Below, one piece after another: positions 18,219 through 26,680 of a stretch of 64,000 nt of DNA. This DNA is from Lachnospiraceae bacterium C6A11 (GTDB lineage: Bacteria; Bacillota; Clostridia; Lachnospirales; Lachnospiraceae): positions 423,843 to 487,842 of the forward strand of contig JNKY01000010.1 of assembly GCA_000702245.1 (NCBI GenBank), read 5' to 3'. Under the pieces are notes generated by a model. The model saw nothing but the letters and a program-made list of their open reading frames with translations. It was not told where the DNA came from and did no database searches. Within the stretch, counting starts at the first letter, position 1; every line of letters starts with the position of its first letter. The translations under genes were made by a program, and so were the position numbers.

Positions 18219-19700
18219 ATGATATACAGAAGTACAAGAAACAGAGAAGAAACAGCAGAAGCTTCACAGGCAATACTCAGAGGCCTTGCAGAGAATGGCG
18301 GACTTTTTGTTCCGGATGAGATCCCTGCACTTGATGTAAGCCTTGAGGATCTTGCGAAGATGGATTATCGTGAGGTTGCATACAGCGTAATGAAGCTCAT
18401 GCTTACTGATTTTACAGAGGAAGAGCTGAAGTACTGCATCAACAGCGCATATGACAGCAAGTTTGATGTTCCGGATATAGTTCCGGTAGTAAAGCATCAT
18501 GATGCTCATTATATCGAGCTTTTCCATGGCAAGACTATAGCATTTAAGGATATGGCACTTTCAATCCTTCCATATCTTCTTACAACATCCGCTAAGAAGA
18601 ATAATATCAAGAATGATATCGTTATTCTTACAGCAACCTCAGGAGACACAGGAAAGGCTGCTCTTGCAGGCTTCGCTGATGTTCCGGGAACAAGGATAGC
18701 TGTATTTTACCCTAAGAACGGTGTAAGTCCTGTTCAGGAGAAGCAGATGGTTACCGAGAAGGGCAAGAATACATTTGTTGCCGGTATAACAGGCAACTTC
18801 GATGACGCACAGACAGGCGTTAAGAATATTTTCCAGGACAAGGAGCTTGCAGCTTATCTCGACGAGAAGGGCTTCCAGTTCTCATCTGCCAATTCGATAA
18901 ATATCGGACGTCTTGTTCCACAGATCGTTTATTATGTATATTCGTACACAAGACTTGTTAAGGACGGCGTGATCACTGCGGGCGACAAGGTGAATGTTGT
19001 AGTTCCGACAGGTAACTTCGGAAATATCCTTGCGGCTTATTATGCAAGCCTTATGGGACTTCCTGTAAATAAGTTCATCTGTGCTTCAAATGACAACAAG
19101 GTTCTTTACGATTTCTTTAAGACAGGCGTTTATGATAAGAACAGAGAGTTTATCCTTACAAGCTCGCCTTCTATGGATATTCTTATTTCAAGTAATCTTG
19201 AGAGACTTATCTATCATATTGCCGGCGATGATTCTGCAAAGAATGCAGCACTCATGAAGTCACTTAATGAGACCGGAAGATATGACATCACTGATGATAT
19301 GAAGGCTAAGCTTGACAAGTTCTATGGCGGATATGCTACTGAGGATGAGGTTGCTGATCAGATCAGACTTGTCTATAATGAGGACGGCTATATCATGGAT
19401 ACCCACACAGCAGTTGCATCAAGGGTATATGATAAATATAAGGAGGAGACTGGCGACAATACCGTAACTCTTATTGCTTCAACAGCAAGCCCTTATAAGT
19501 TTACAAGAAGCGTACTTACAGCTATAGATCCTGCATACGACGAGAAGGGTGACTTCGAGCTTGTTGATGAGCTTGAGAAGCTTTCAGGCGTTAAGGTTCC
19601 AAATGCAGTTGAGGAGATCAGAAGCGCTGAGATCCTTCACAAGACAGTATGTGATAAGGAAGATATGGAGAAGGTCGTAAGGGGCTTCCTCGGAGTTTAA
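18219..19700 (+). CDS. thrC: Threonine synthase
   Basis: A 493-residue PLP enzyme converting O-phosphohomoserine to threonine. The N terminus MIYRSTRN and ENGGLFVPDEIP are typical; the PLP lysine is in HGKTIAFKDMALSILP (~108), and the phosphate loop region is TSGDTGKAALAGF. GNFGNILAAYYA is a further family motif. Length matches the long (yeast/E. coli type) class of ThrC. It follows the Na/Pi gene by 18 nt with site GAAAGGA, so the two may share a transcript. Confidence 0.95.
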   Translation: MIYRSTRNREETAEASQAILRGLAENGGLFVPDEIPALDVSLEDLAKMDYREVAYSVMKLMLTDFTEEELKYCINSAYDSKFDVPDIVPVVKHHDAHYIELFHGKTIAFKDMALSILPYLLTTSAKKNNIKNDIVILTATSGDTGKAALAGFADVPGTRIAVFYPKNGVSPVQEKQMVTEKGKNTFVAGITGNFDDAQTGVKNIFQDKELAAYLDEKGFQFSSANSINIGRLVPQIVYYVYSYTRLVKDGVITAGDKVNVVVPTGNFGNILAAYYASLMGLPVNKFICASNDNKVLYDFFKTGVYDKNREFILTSSPSMDILISSNLERLIYHIAGDDSAKNAALMKSLNETGRYDITDDMKAKLDKFYGGYATEDEVADQIRLVYNEDGYIMDTHTAVASRVYDKYKEETGDNTVTLIASTASPYKFTRSVLTAIDPAYDEKGDFELVDELEKLSGVKVPNAVEEIRSAEILHKTVCDKEDMEKVVRGFLGV

Positions 19701-19767
19701 TAGAAGTTTACAGGTTGTGGCGGCGATTTGTTCATAACATGCCGCACGGCTTGATATTTAACAGAAT

Positions 19768-19807
19768 AAGCAGTTCATTTGCACCATCCTGCTTTATCAA
19801 AACTAGG
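19768..19807 (+). ncRNA. Probable preQ1-I riboswitch aptamer
   Basis: A 6-bp stem AAGCAG / CTGCTT encloses a 15-nt loop that begins TTC and ends with C (19788) directly 5' of the closing strand, the position of the ligand-binding cytosine in preQ1-I aptamers. The stem is followed by the A-rich tail TTATCAAAACTAGG, very close to the tail of known class I aptamers. The context is decisive: a full preQ0 pathway cluster starts at 20002. The second (pseudoknot) helix is not clear by eye, which limits confidence. Confidence 0.6.
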
Positions 19808-19816
19808 GCTCAGAGG

Positions 19817-19875
19817 CTTACGCAGTTTTTTGTGATACATCTGCGTGAGTGACGATAACGGATATATTTCGTTAT
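19817..19875 (+). other. Hairpins between preQ1 aptamer and attenuator
   Basis: Two stems: CTTACGCAG / CTGCGTGAG (19817-19849) and ATAACG / CGTTAT (19854-19875), the latter followed by TTGGCTTTTTT. They may form part of the expression platform. Upstream at 19734-19747 there is also a GC-rich GCCGCAC hairpin strand. Confidence 0.45.
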
Positions 19876-19893
19876 TTGGCTTTTTTGAGATTA

Positions 19894-19925
19894 AAGGGGT
19901 GCAGGAAACTGTACCCCCTTTTTTG
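19894..19925 (+). terminator. Terminator in the queD leader (likely attenuator)
   Basis: 9-bp stem GGGGTGCAG / CTGTACCCC with GAAA tetraloop, followed by a C and eight pyrimidines (TTTTTT). It lies 77 nt before queD and ~190 nt after thrC, so it can end thrC transcripts and also serve as the off-state of a riboswitch. Confidence 0.88.
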
Positions 19926-20001
19926 CGTAGATAACGAGCCGATAGGCTATGATGGTGTCAATCTACGTAGTATAGATGCGAAAATACAGAAAGGAAAAGA
20001 T

Positions 20002-20421
20002 ATGTACATACTTTCAACAAAATCTGATTTTGACAGTGCACATTTTCTTAAGGACTATGACGGAAAATGCGCAAATATACATGGACACAGATGGACAGTT
20101 GCGATCGAGGCTAAGGGCGAGAAGCTTAAAGAGACAGGTTCTGAGAGAGGAATGGTCACAGATTTCTCAGAGCTTAAGAAGAGTCTGAAGAAGCTTACAA
20201 AGATGCTCGATCACAGCCTTCTCATCGAGGAGGGAAGCCTTAAACCTGCGACTATGGAGGCTATGAGAGAAGAAGGCTTCAGAATAATGGAGTTTCCGTT
20301 CAGACCAACGGCGGAAAACCTGGCAAAGTATTTTTATGATAATATGACTGAGGAAGGTTACAGCGTGGTCAAGACAACGGTTTACGAGACACCAAATAAC
20401 GCGGCGACCTATATGATGTAA
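20002..20421 (+). CDS. queD: 6-carboxytetrahydropterin synthase
   Basis: A 139-residue tunnelling-fold enzyme that turns dihydroneopterin triphosphate into 6-carboxytetrahydropterin, the second step to preQ0. Zinc and catalytic residues are visible in SAHFLKDYDGKCANIHGHRW (Cys, then HGH), followed by TDFSELKK, LDHS and PTAENLA. ATG 20002 is chosen for the AAAGGAAAAG site and family length; the frame is open further upstream but through the leader RNA. First gene of the preQ0 cluster. Confidence 0.95.
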   Translation: MYILSTKSDFDSAHFLKDYDGKCANIHGHRWTVAIEAKGEKLKETGSERGMVTDFSELKKSLKKLTKMLDHSLLIEEGSLKPATMEAMREEGFRIMEFPFRPTAENLAKYFYDNMTEEGYSVVKTTVYETPNNAATYMM

Positions 20422-20529
20422 TATATAGATATGGAATACATAAGTTGGGGCAAAATCATCTGTAGTAAGGGTTGATGGAATAAAACAGCTGAATCGATGA
20501 TTTGGCTGTGGTGTGATAAAAGGATGGGA

Positions 20530-21345
20530 ATGGATAAACTACGATTTGCAGTAGCGGAAAAGTTCATAAGTATTAATGGCGAGGCGAGGCGTGCCGGAGA
20601 ACTGAGTGTATTTATCCGCTTCAGAGGCTGTAATCTCAGATGCAATTACTGCGATACGCTTTGGGCGTGTGATGAGGTGAAGCAGGAAGAAAACTGTACG
20701 AATACGGGTGCTGAGTGCGGTGATGGAAGAACGGCACAAAAAATGAGTTGTGTACGTGATGAGAATACAGCACGTGATACGGGTGATATGTGCGGTGATG
20801 GAAAAACAACGCATGATATGAACACGGAGTACATGACAGCGGAGGAGATATACGGATATATCAAGTCATCCGGCGTGAAGAATGTAACGCTGACCGGTGG
20901 CGAACCGATGATACAGAAGAATATTGCAGAGCTTCTCGAACTGCTTTCAGAAGATAAAAACTTACGGACGGAGATTGAGACAAACGGTGCGGTCACGCTG
21001 GAAGAGTATTACGAGAAAATGCCGGATAACATCAGTTTTACTGTGGACTATAAATGTCCGGGCAGCGGGATGGAAAAGGCGATGCACCTTCAGAACTTTG
21101 AGAAGATCAGAAGCTGTGATACAGTGAAGTTCGTTGTATCAGACAGAGCTGATCTTGAGAAGATGTGCGAGGTAATAAGTGAATACGGACTGACAGAGAA
21201 ATGTACGGTTTATGTAAGTGCTGTATTTGGAAGGATAGAGCCGCGGGAGATCGTGGACTATATGATAGAAAACAAGCTAAATGACGTCAGGCTTCAGCTG
21301 CAGATCCATAAATATGTCTGGGATCCACAGGCCAGGGGTGTGTGA
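20530..21345 (+). CDS. queE: 7-carboxy-7-deazaguanine synthase (radical SAM)
   Basis: A 272-residue radical SAM enzyme that ring-contracts 6-carboxytetrahydropterin to 7-carboxy-7-deazaguanine. The cluster motif is GCNLRCNYCDT (CX3CX2C) and the SAM motif is TLTGGEP. ATG 20530 is supported by AAAAGGATG; in-frame alternatives at 20497 and 20524 are less likely. Unusual: an insert of ~45 residues between CDTLWAC and YMTAEEIYGYI that carries extra cysteines and an imperfect internal duplication (TGAECGDGRT and TGDMCGDGKT, 75 bp apart). The rest of the protein is of normal length and looks intact. Confidence 0.93.
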   Translation: MDKLRFAVAEKFISINGEARRAGELSVFIRFRGCNLRCNYCDTLWACDEVKQEENCTNTGAECGDGRTAQKMSCVRDENTARDTGDMCGDGKTTHDMNTEYMTAEEIYGYIKSSGVKNVTLTGGEPMIQKNIAELLELLSEDKNLRTEIETNGAVTLEEYYEKMPDNISFTVDYKCPGSGMEKAMHLQNFEKIRSCDTVKFVVSDRADLEKMCEVISEYGLTEKCTVYVSAVFGRIEPREIVDYMIENKLNDVRLQLQIHKYVWDPQARGV

Positions 21346-21455
21346 TGTATAGGCATGTTTGAAATCAGTTGATCAGGGGCGTAAGACATATTAACAATTG
21401 GGAAAATCGAATGAGCCTAAATAATAAGCTGGGCTTGTAATATAAAAAAGAGATA

Positions 21456-21475
21456 TATTCTGACAGGTCAGAATA
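21456..21475 (+). promoter_or_regulatory. Inverted repeat just upstream of folE
   Basis: Perfect 9-bp arms TATTCTGAC / GTCAGAATA separated by AG, ending 28 nt before the folE start. Could be an operator or an RNA hairpin; no T-run follows. Confidence 0.6.
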
Positions 21476-21502
21476 ATAGAAAAAGGCAGGAGAAAATAAA
21501 AA

Positions 21503-22084
21503 ATGGCAGTAGATAAGGAAAAGATAAAAGAGCATGTTAGAGGAATACTTCTTGCGATCGGAGAAGATCCGGACAGGGATGGACTTCGCGAGACGCCGGA
21601 CAGGGTTGCAAGGATGTATGAAGAGGTATTTGCGGGTATTTCATATACAAATGATGAGATTGCGGAAATGTTCAGCAAAACCTTCGAGGCTCCGACGACA
21701 AGAAGCAGAAATGATATAGTGTTGTTAAAGGATATAGAGGCCTTCAGCTACTGCGAACATCATATCGCGCTTATGTATGATATGAAGATTTCGGTGGCAT
21801 ATATCCCACGTGACAGGGTTATCGGACTCAGCAAGATAGTAAGGATAGTTGATATGGTCACAAGACGCCTTCAGCTCCAGGAGAGGATAGGTTCGGATAT
21901 CGCCGAGGTTATGGAGAAGGCGACGGGGTCACCGGACGTTGCGGTCATCATCGAGGCAAAGCACAGCTGCGTAACGGCAAGAGGTATCAAAAACAGGGCG
22001 TCAGGTACATACACAACAACGATGAGAGGTGTATTTGATGAGGAACCTGAGGTCAGAGACCGACTGCTTATGATGATGAGATAG
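21503..22084 (+). CDS. folE: GTP cyclohydrolase I
   Basis: A 193-residue type IA enzyme that converts GTP to dihydroneopterin triphosphate, the first step of both folate and preQ0 synthesis. Zinc ligands lie in FSYCEHHI and in [38 protein letters not shown] style sequence (split here as [11 protein letters not shown] and RRLQLQE) is family-typical. Site GGCAGGAG precedes ATG. Placed between queE and queC, it most likely serves queuosine precursor synthesis here. Confidence 0.95.
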   Translation: MAVDKEKIKEHVRGILLAIGEDPDRDGLRETPDRVARMYEEVFAGISYTNDEIAEMFSKTFEAPTTRSRNDIVLLKDIEAFSYCEHHIALMYDMKISVAYIPRDRVIGLSKIVRIVDMVTRRLQLQERIGSDIAEVMEKATGSPDVAVIIEAKHSCVTARGIKNRASGTYTTTMRGVFDEEPEVRDRLLMMMR

Positions 22085-22098
22085 TCCGGACTGATGCA

Positions 22099-22154
22099 CA
22101 TAAACAAACGGACATCCGGCTGTATTTATGCGGATGGATGATGAGTTGTTTATG
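22099..22154 (+). other. Long RNA hairpin between folE and queC
   Basis: Outer arms CATAAACAA (22099-22107) / TTGTTTATG (22146-22154) and inner arms CATCCG / CGGATG. No T-run, so more likely an mRNA processing or stability element than a terminator. Confidence 0.55.
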
Positions 22155-22214
22155 TTTGATATATGAATGTGATTTGTGGTTCGTGTGTGGTGGTCATGAA
22201 TAAGGAGGAAAGAT

Positions 22215-22880
22215 ATGAAGAATAAGGATGCGGCTCTTGTAGTGCTCAGCGGTGGTCAGGACAGTACAACCTGCCTGCTGTGGGCTTTAAAGAAGTATAA
22301 GACTGTTGAAGCGTTTTCATTTGATTATAATCAGAGACATAAGAAGGAACTTGAGTGTGCAGCTAAAATATGTGAAAAGTTCGGTGTGAGACAGAAGATA
22401 ATGGATATGTCACTTCTGTCGGAGCTTGCACCGAATTCGCTTACAAGAGCAGAGATAAAGGTTGATGAGGAAGCGCCGGAGAGTGGAACGCCGAATTCAT
22501 TTGTTGAGGGAAGAAATCTGCTTTTCCTCACCTATGCGGCAATCTATGCAAAGGGGCTGGGAATAAATGATATCATTACGGGCGTTTCACAGAGCGATTT
22601 TTCGGGATATCCGGATTGCAGAAATGTATTTATCAAGTCACTAAATGCTACACTTAATCTGGCTATGGATTATGAGTTTGAGATCATTACTCCGCTGATG
22701 TGGATAGATAAGGAAGAAACCTGGGAGCTGGCTGACAGTCTCGGCGGGCTTTCTGTAATAAAGGACATGACACTGACCTGTTATAATGGTATAATGGGAG
22801 AAGGATGTGGTAATTGTCCGGCGTGCAAGCTTCGTAAAAGGGGATATGAGAGGTATATGGCACGCAGGTCATCTGACTGA
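22215..22880 (+). CDS. queC: 7-cyano-7-deazaguanine synthase
   Basis: A 221-residue PP-loop ATPase making preQ0 from 7-carboxy-7-deazaguanine, ammonia and ATP. The PP-loop is [38 protein letters not shown] and the zinc set CYNG...[10 protein letters not shown] are all present. Excellent TAAGGAGG site. Last gene of the preQ0 cluster; queF, tgt and queA are not in the window. Confidence 0.96.
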   Translation: MKNKDAALVVLSGGQDSTTCLLWALKKYKTVEAFSFDYNQRHKKELECAAKICEKFGVRQKIMDMSLLSELAPNSLTRAEIKVDEEAPESGTPNSFVEGRNLLFLTYAAIYAKGLGINDIITGVSQSDFSGYPDCRNVFIKSLNATLNLAMDYEFEIITPLMWIDKEETWELADSLGGLSVIKDMTLTCYNGIMGEGCGNCPACKLRKRGYERYMARRSSD

Positions 22881-23000
22881 AAGCTTTTTTATGATCGTTA
22901 GGGAAGATGGATGCGAAACCGGTAAGTAAGAGAATTGACAGTAGTACGGAAACACCGGTATGTATCAAAATGAACAGGTGGTTTTTTAGGGAGAAAAAGT

Positions 23001-23924
23001 ATGAAGAAGATGCTGTTTCTGGTCAATCCGAAGGCCGGAAAGAAGGTAGTAAAGAATAAGATATTTGAGATGATAACCATATTTACGAAGGCCGGTTATC
23101 ATGTGGAATTTCATCCGACTCTTGATGCAAATGATGCGGCTCTCTGCACTGAAAGACTGGGGGCTAATTACGATATGATCGTCTGCGCAGGCGGTGATGG
23201 TACTCTTGATAATACTGTTACGGGTCTGATGAAGCTGAAGGAGAAGGGCATCACCGTGCCGCTTGGTTATATTCCATGCGGATCGACAAATGATTTCGGA
23301 AAGAGTCTGAAGCTTAAGATGGATCCGGTTAAGGCTGCAAGAGACATCGTAAGAGGAACAGAGTGCCCTATCGATGTGGGAGTGCTGGGCGGACAGAACT
23401 TCATATATGTTGCGGCATTTGGAATCTTTACTGATATTTCGTATTCAACTCCTCAGAAGCTGAAGAACAGACTTGGTCACAGCGCTTATATTATTGAGGC
23501 GTTTAAGGAGCTTTCAAGAATTGAGCCGGTTAAGCTTGTTGCAAGGCTTGATAATAAGGTGATCAAGGGCGAGTTCCTTTACGGTCAGATAACGAATTCG
23601 CTTTCGGTTGGTGGCTTTAAGCTTATCGGGCCGAGGGATGTTTCCTTCTGCGATGGTGAGTTTGAGTGCCTATTTATCAAGAAGCCGAGGAGTCCGTTTG
23701 AGCTTGCCAAGATACTTAAGTCCATCGCAACAAATAAGATGGATCACAAGCTGATCTATCATACTAAGGCGAAGAATATTAAGATAATCGGAGAGAAGCC
23801 AATCTCGTGGACTGTTGACGGTGAGGAAGGCGGCATCTTCAAGGAAGTTACTGCAAAGAATATCAACAAGGCGGTAACGCTTATGCTGAGGGATAAGAGT
23901 ACTTATGACAGTGTAAGTGACTGA
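23001..23924 (+). CDS. Diacylglycerol/lipid kinase family protein
   Basis: A 307-residue member of the DAGK catalytic-domain family (YegS/DgkB/BmrU). N-terminal LVNPKAGKK, the ATP-binding CAGGDGTLDNTV and the GYIPCGSTNDFGKSL motif are diagnostic. It is soluble with no signal peptide and likely phosphorylates a membrane lipid at the inner leaflet. The exact substrate (diacylglycerol, undecaprenol-like or other) cannot be read from sequence. Monocistronic position between queC and the riboswitch-controlled pilin gene. Confidence 0.9.
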   Translation: MKKMLFLVNPKAGKKVVKNKIFEMITIFTKAGYHVEFHPTLDANDAALCTERLGANYDMIVCAGGDGTLDNTVTGLMKLKEKGITVPLGYIPCGSTNDFGKSLKLKMDPVKAARDIVRGTECPIDVGVLGGQNFIYVAAFGIFTDISYSTPQKLKNRLGHSAYIIEAFKELSRIEPVKLVARLDNKVIKGEFLYGQITNSLSVGGFKLIGPRDVSFCDGEFECLFIKKPRSPFELAKILKSIATNKMDHKLIYHTKAKNIKIIGEKPISWTVDGEEGGIFKEVTAKNINKAVTLMLRDKSTYDSVSD

Positions 23925-23999
23925 TTTATTAGTGTTAGAATTTTGGTATGCAATTTTAGCAGTAATTTACAAAAAATATGAACAAACTGTAAATTCTTG

Positions 24000-24028
24000 T
24001 TGTATTTTGTATTGTTTTGAGATATAAT
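24000..24028 (+). promoter_or_regulatory. Promoter of the c-di-GMP riboswitch/pilin transcript
   Basis: TTGTAT (24000-24005), 17-bp spacer, TATAAT (24023-24028). The aptamer begins ~25 nt after the predicted start. Confidence 0.7.
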
Positions 24029-24056
24029 ACTAGTTGAATAGGTAGTATTATCTGTT

Positions 24057-24127
24057 TGATAGTGGCAAAGCAGAGGAAACTCTGTGACGCAAAGCTACAG
24101 GGTCTTTAACATGACAGCCAGCTGCAA
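24057..24127 (+). ncRNA. Cyclic di-GMP-I (GEMM) riboswitch
   Basis: Contains the diagnostic GGCAAAGC, a GAAA-type tetraloop hairpin (CAGAGGAAACTCTG), the invariant GACGCAAAGCTACAGGG, and the distal GACAGCCAGCTGC strand. This matches the class I c-di-GMP aptamer throughout. It lies upstream of a type IV pilin-like gene, a common target of this riboswitch class in Clostridia. Confidence 0.95.
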
Positions 24128-24168
24128 TATATTATAATTGATATTTAATATAGTATATGGAAACTGAT

Positions 24169-24204
24169 AAGGGTGTCATGTAGGTGGCATCCTTTTGATG
24201 TTTT
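24169..24204 (+). terminator. Terminator in the riboswitch expression platform
   Basis: 9-bp stem AAGGGTGTC / GGCATCCTT (two G-T pairs) with an 8-nt loop, followed by TTGATGTTTT, ending 25 nt before the pilin start. Probably the ligand-controlled terminator. Confidence 0.75.
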
Positions 24205-24229
24205 AATAGAATTGTTTGGGGTATGGTAT

Positions 24230-24913
24230 ATGGGAAAAGACAGAAAAGGTTTGAGTAAAAAGAATAAAGGTTTCTCCCTGGTTGAGCTTATAATTGTAAT
24301 CACGATTATGGTTATTTTGGCCGCGGTTATTGGTATTGCTATTATCAGATTTATTAATAAGGCCAGAAAGCAGGTTGATGTAGAAACTGCTGAAACTATC
24401 TACAAGGCAGCGGAGCTGGCAATGGCATCTACAGATGAGGAAGTTCAGCAGGCTTGGGAGCAGAATACGGGCAGAACAAAATATACAGTTACAGCTAATG
24501 GAGAAACCTATCAGATGGAGATAATAGCATGGGCCAGAGGTTCATTTGATTATGATAATCGTAACGGTGAGTTTAAGCATGGATGGGATGGCCTTGATTC
24601 ACAGTGGCCTTGGGTTTTGGAATTAAAAGCAAATCTTATACAGCTGGGTGGAAAGAACTATAATACACCATATGAGGTTCTTCCGTTTAAGTACAGAAAA
24701 ACAAAGGATCCGTATGGAAGAGTTACTCAATATGCTGATTCATGGATGATCTTCAGAAGGGTAGCAGATAATAGGAATAAAAAGGGAGATGATTATGCTG
24801 TAGAGGTTTGGATAGGATATAAACGAAATACAGCAGATGGTTATGGGACAAATACTGTTTTACCATTCTACAGACTATATCCTGATACTGACAAGAGATT
24901 CTATGATGACTAA
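24230..24913 (+). CDS. Type IV pilin-like protein (prepilin N-terminal methylation signal)
   Basis: A 227-residue prepilin. The N terminus MGKDRKGLSKKNKGFSLVELIIVITIM (given here only as its key part, KGFSLVELI) carries the Gly/Phe cleavage site for a type IV prepilin peptidase and the conserved Glu5, followed by a ~22-residue hydrophobic helix. The remaining ~180 residues are a globular head rich in Trp, Tyr, Asp and Lys, without recognisable subtype. No pilus assembly genes are nearby, so it is an orphan pilin or pseudopilin relying on machinery elsewhere. Controlled by the upstream c-di-GMP riboswitch, linking surface behaviour to the EAL proteins. Confidence 0.88.
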   Translation: MGKDRKGLSKKNKGFSLVELIIVITIMVILAAVIGIAIIRFINKARKQVDVETAETIYKAAELAMASTDEEVQQAWEQNTGRTKYTVTANGETYQMEIIAWARGSFDYDNRNGEFKHGWDGLDSQWPWVLELKANLIQLGGKNYNTPYEVLPFKYRKTKDPYGRVTQYADSWMIFRRVADNRNKKGDDYAVEVWIGYKRNTADGYGTNTVLPFYRLYPDTDKRFYDD

Positions 24914-24964
24914 AACAACCTTTTACTAAAGGGTTTATAATCGGTATTTCGGATTTGTAAAAAA

Positions 24965-25006
24965 ACATGCGCAGATACATCAAATGTATTTGCGTATGTT
25001 TTTTTT
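24965..25006 (+). terminator. Rho-independent terminator after the pilin gene
   Basis: 16-bp stem ACATGCGCAGATACAT / ATGTATTTGCGTATGT (two wobble pairs), CAA loop, then TTTTTTT. Confidence 0.93.
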
Positions 25007-25120
25007 ATGTAGTAAAATGATTATGTATGTGCGGAGGATACGGTAAGTATAAAATTTGCAGTACGGCACATAAACAGTCGGCAGTTCAGAGTGCCTGATC
25101 TGCAGATAAATCAAAACAAC

Positions 25121-25142
25121 ATCCGGTGAGAACAGTTTCGCC
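25121..25142 (+). other. Hairpin in the purB leader
   Basis: CCGGTGA / TCGCCGG stem immediately upstream of the purB ribosome binding site; function unknown. Confidence 0.4.
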
Positions 25143-25168
25143 GGTATTATAGAAAAGAGGAGAAACAA

Positions 25169-26623
25169 ATGAACAACGACAGATACGTCAGCCCACTTTC
25201 GGAGAGATATGCATCAAAGGAAATGCAGTTTATATTTTCACCGGACATGAAATTTACAACCTGGAGAAAGCTCTGGATAGCTCTTGCTGAAACAGAGAAG
25301 GAATTGGGACTTAAAGATACAGAAGGCAATCCGCGTATTACGGAGGAGATGATAGAGGAACTGAAGAGCCACGTTGACGATATTAACTATGAGGTTGCAA
25401 AGGAACGTGAAAAGCTTGTGAGACATGATGTAATGAGCCATGTTTACGCATACGGCCAGCAGTGTCCTAAGGCTGCAGGCATCATCCACCTTGGTGCAAC
25501 AAGCTGCTACGTAGGCGATAATACAGATATCATCATCATGAGAGAAGCTCTCTATCTCGTAAGAAAGAAGCTCCTTAATGTTATCAATGAGCTTACAAAG
25601 TTTGCACTTCAGTATAAGGATCTTCCGACTATCGCGTTTACTCATTTTCAGCCGGCTCAGCCAACAACTGTTGGTAAGAGAGCAACACTCTGGCTGCATG
25701 ATTTTTATATGGACCTTCAGGATACTGACTATATGATCAGTCAGCTGAAGCTCCTTGGTTCAAAGGGTACTACCGGTACTCAGGCAAGTTTCTTTGAGCT
25801 TTTTGACGGCGACCACGAGGCATGCCGCAAGGCTGACAAGATGATAGCAGAGAAGATGGGCTTTGATGACTGCTTCCCTGTTTCAGGTCAGACCTATACA
25901 CGTAAGGTTGATTCAAGAGTTCTGAATGTGCTTTCAGGCATCGCTCAGACTGCACATAAGTTCTCAAATGATATCAGACTTCTTCAGCATTTAAAGCAGG
26001 TTGAGGAGCCGTTCGAGAAGAATCAGATCGGTTCATCAGCTATGGCATATAAGAGAAATCCGATGAGAAGTGAGAGAATTGCATCACTTGCTGACTATGT
26101 TATGTGCGACGCGCTTAACCCGGCAATCGTTGCTTCGACACAGTGGTTTGAGAGAACACTTGACGATTCTGCAAACAAGAGACTTTCTGTTCCGGAAGGT
26201 TTCCTCGCGGTTGACGGAATCCTTGACCTCTGCCTCAACGTTGTTGACGGACTCGTTGTTTACGAAAAGGTTATTTACAAGAAGTTCATGGAGGAAATAC
26301 CTTTCATGGCAACCGAAAATATAATGATGGACGCAGTTAAAGCCGGCGGAAACAGACAGGAGCTTCACGAGAAGATCAGAACCTATTCGATGGAAGCAGG
26401 CGCAAATGTTAAGCGTGAAGGTAAGGAGAACAACCTCCTTGAGCTTATCGCCGCAGATCCGGCATTCAACATGACACTCGATGAGTTGAAGGCACTTATG
26501 CAGCCTGAAAGATACGTAGGCCGCGCTCCTCAGCAGACAGAGGAGTTCATCACAGAGGTTATCCAGCCTGTTCTTGATGAGAATAAAGATGTGCTCGGAC
26601 TTACAGCTGAGATCAACGTATAG
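25169..26623 (+). CDS. purB: Adenylosuccinate lyase
   Basis: A 484-residue fumarase/aspartase superfamily enzyme that cleaves adenylosuccinate and SAICAR in purine synthesis. The signature GSSAMAYKRNPMRSERI is at ~290; HLGATSCYVGDNTD and KGTTGTQASF are further conserved stretches. AGAGGAG site. It is the eukaryote-like longer class common in Clostridia. Together with purA at 30273 both AMP-branch enzymes are in this region. Confidence 0.96.
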   Translation: MNNDRYVSPLSERYASKEMQFIFSPDMKFTTWRKLWIALAETEKELGLKDTEGNPRITEEMIEELKSHVDDINYEVAKEREKLVRHDVMSHVYAYGQQCPKAAGIIHLGATSCYVGDNTDIIIMREALYLVRKKLLNVINELTKFALQYKDLPTIAFTHFQPAQPTTVGKRATLWLHDFYMDLQDTDYMISQLKLLGSKGTTGTQASFFELFDGDHEACRKADKMIAEKMGFDDCFPVSGQTYTRKVDSRVLNVLSGIAQTAHKFSNDIRLLQHLKQVEEPFEKNQIGSSAMAYKRNPMRSERIASLADYVMCDALNPAIVASTQWFERTLDDSANKRLSVPEGFLAVDGILDLCLNVVDGLVVYEKVIYKKFMEEIPFMATENIMMDAVKAGGNRQELHEKIRTYSMEAGANVKREGKENNLLELIAADPAFNMTLDELKALMQPERYVGRAPQQTEEFITEVIQPVLDENKDVLGLTAEINV

Positions 26624-26680
26624 AATAGAACATCCGGCATCTTACATACGGAGTGGTTCGGCCGGGATGATTGATTTGAA

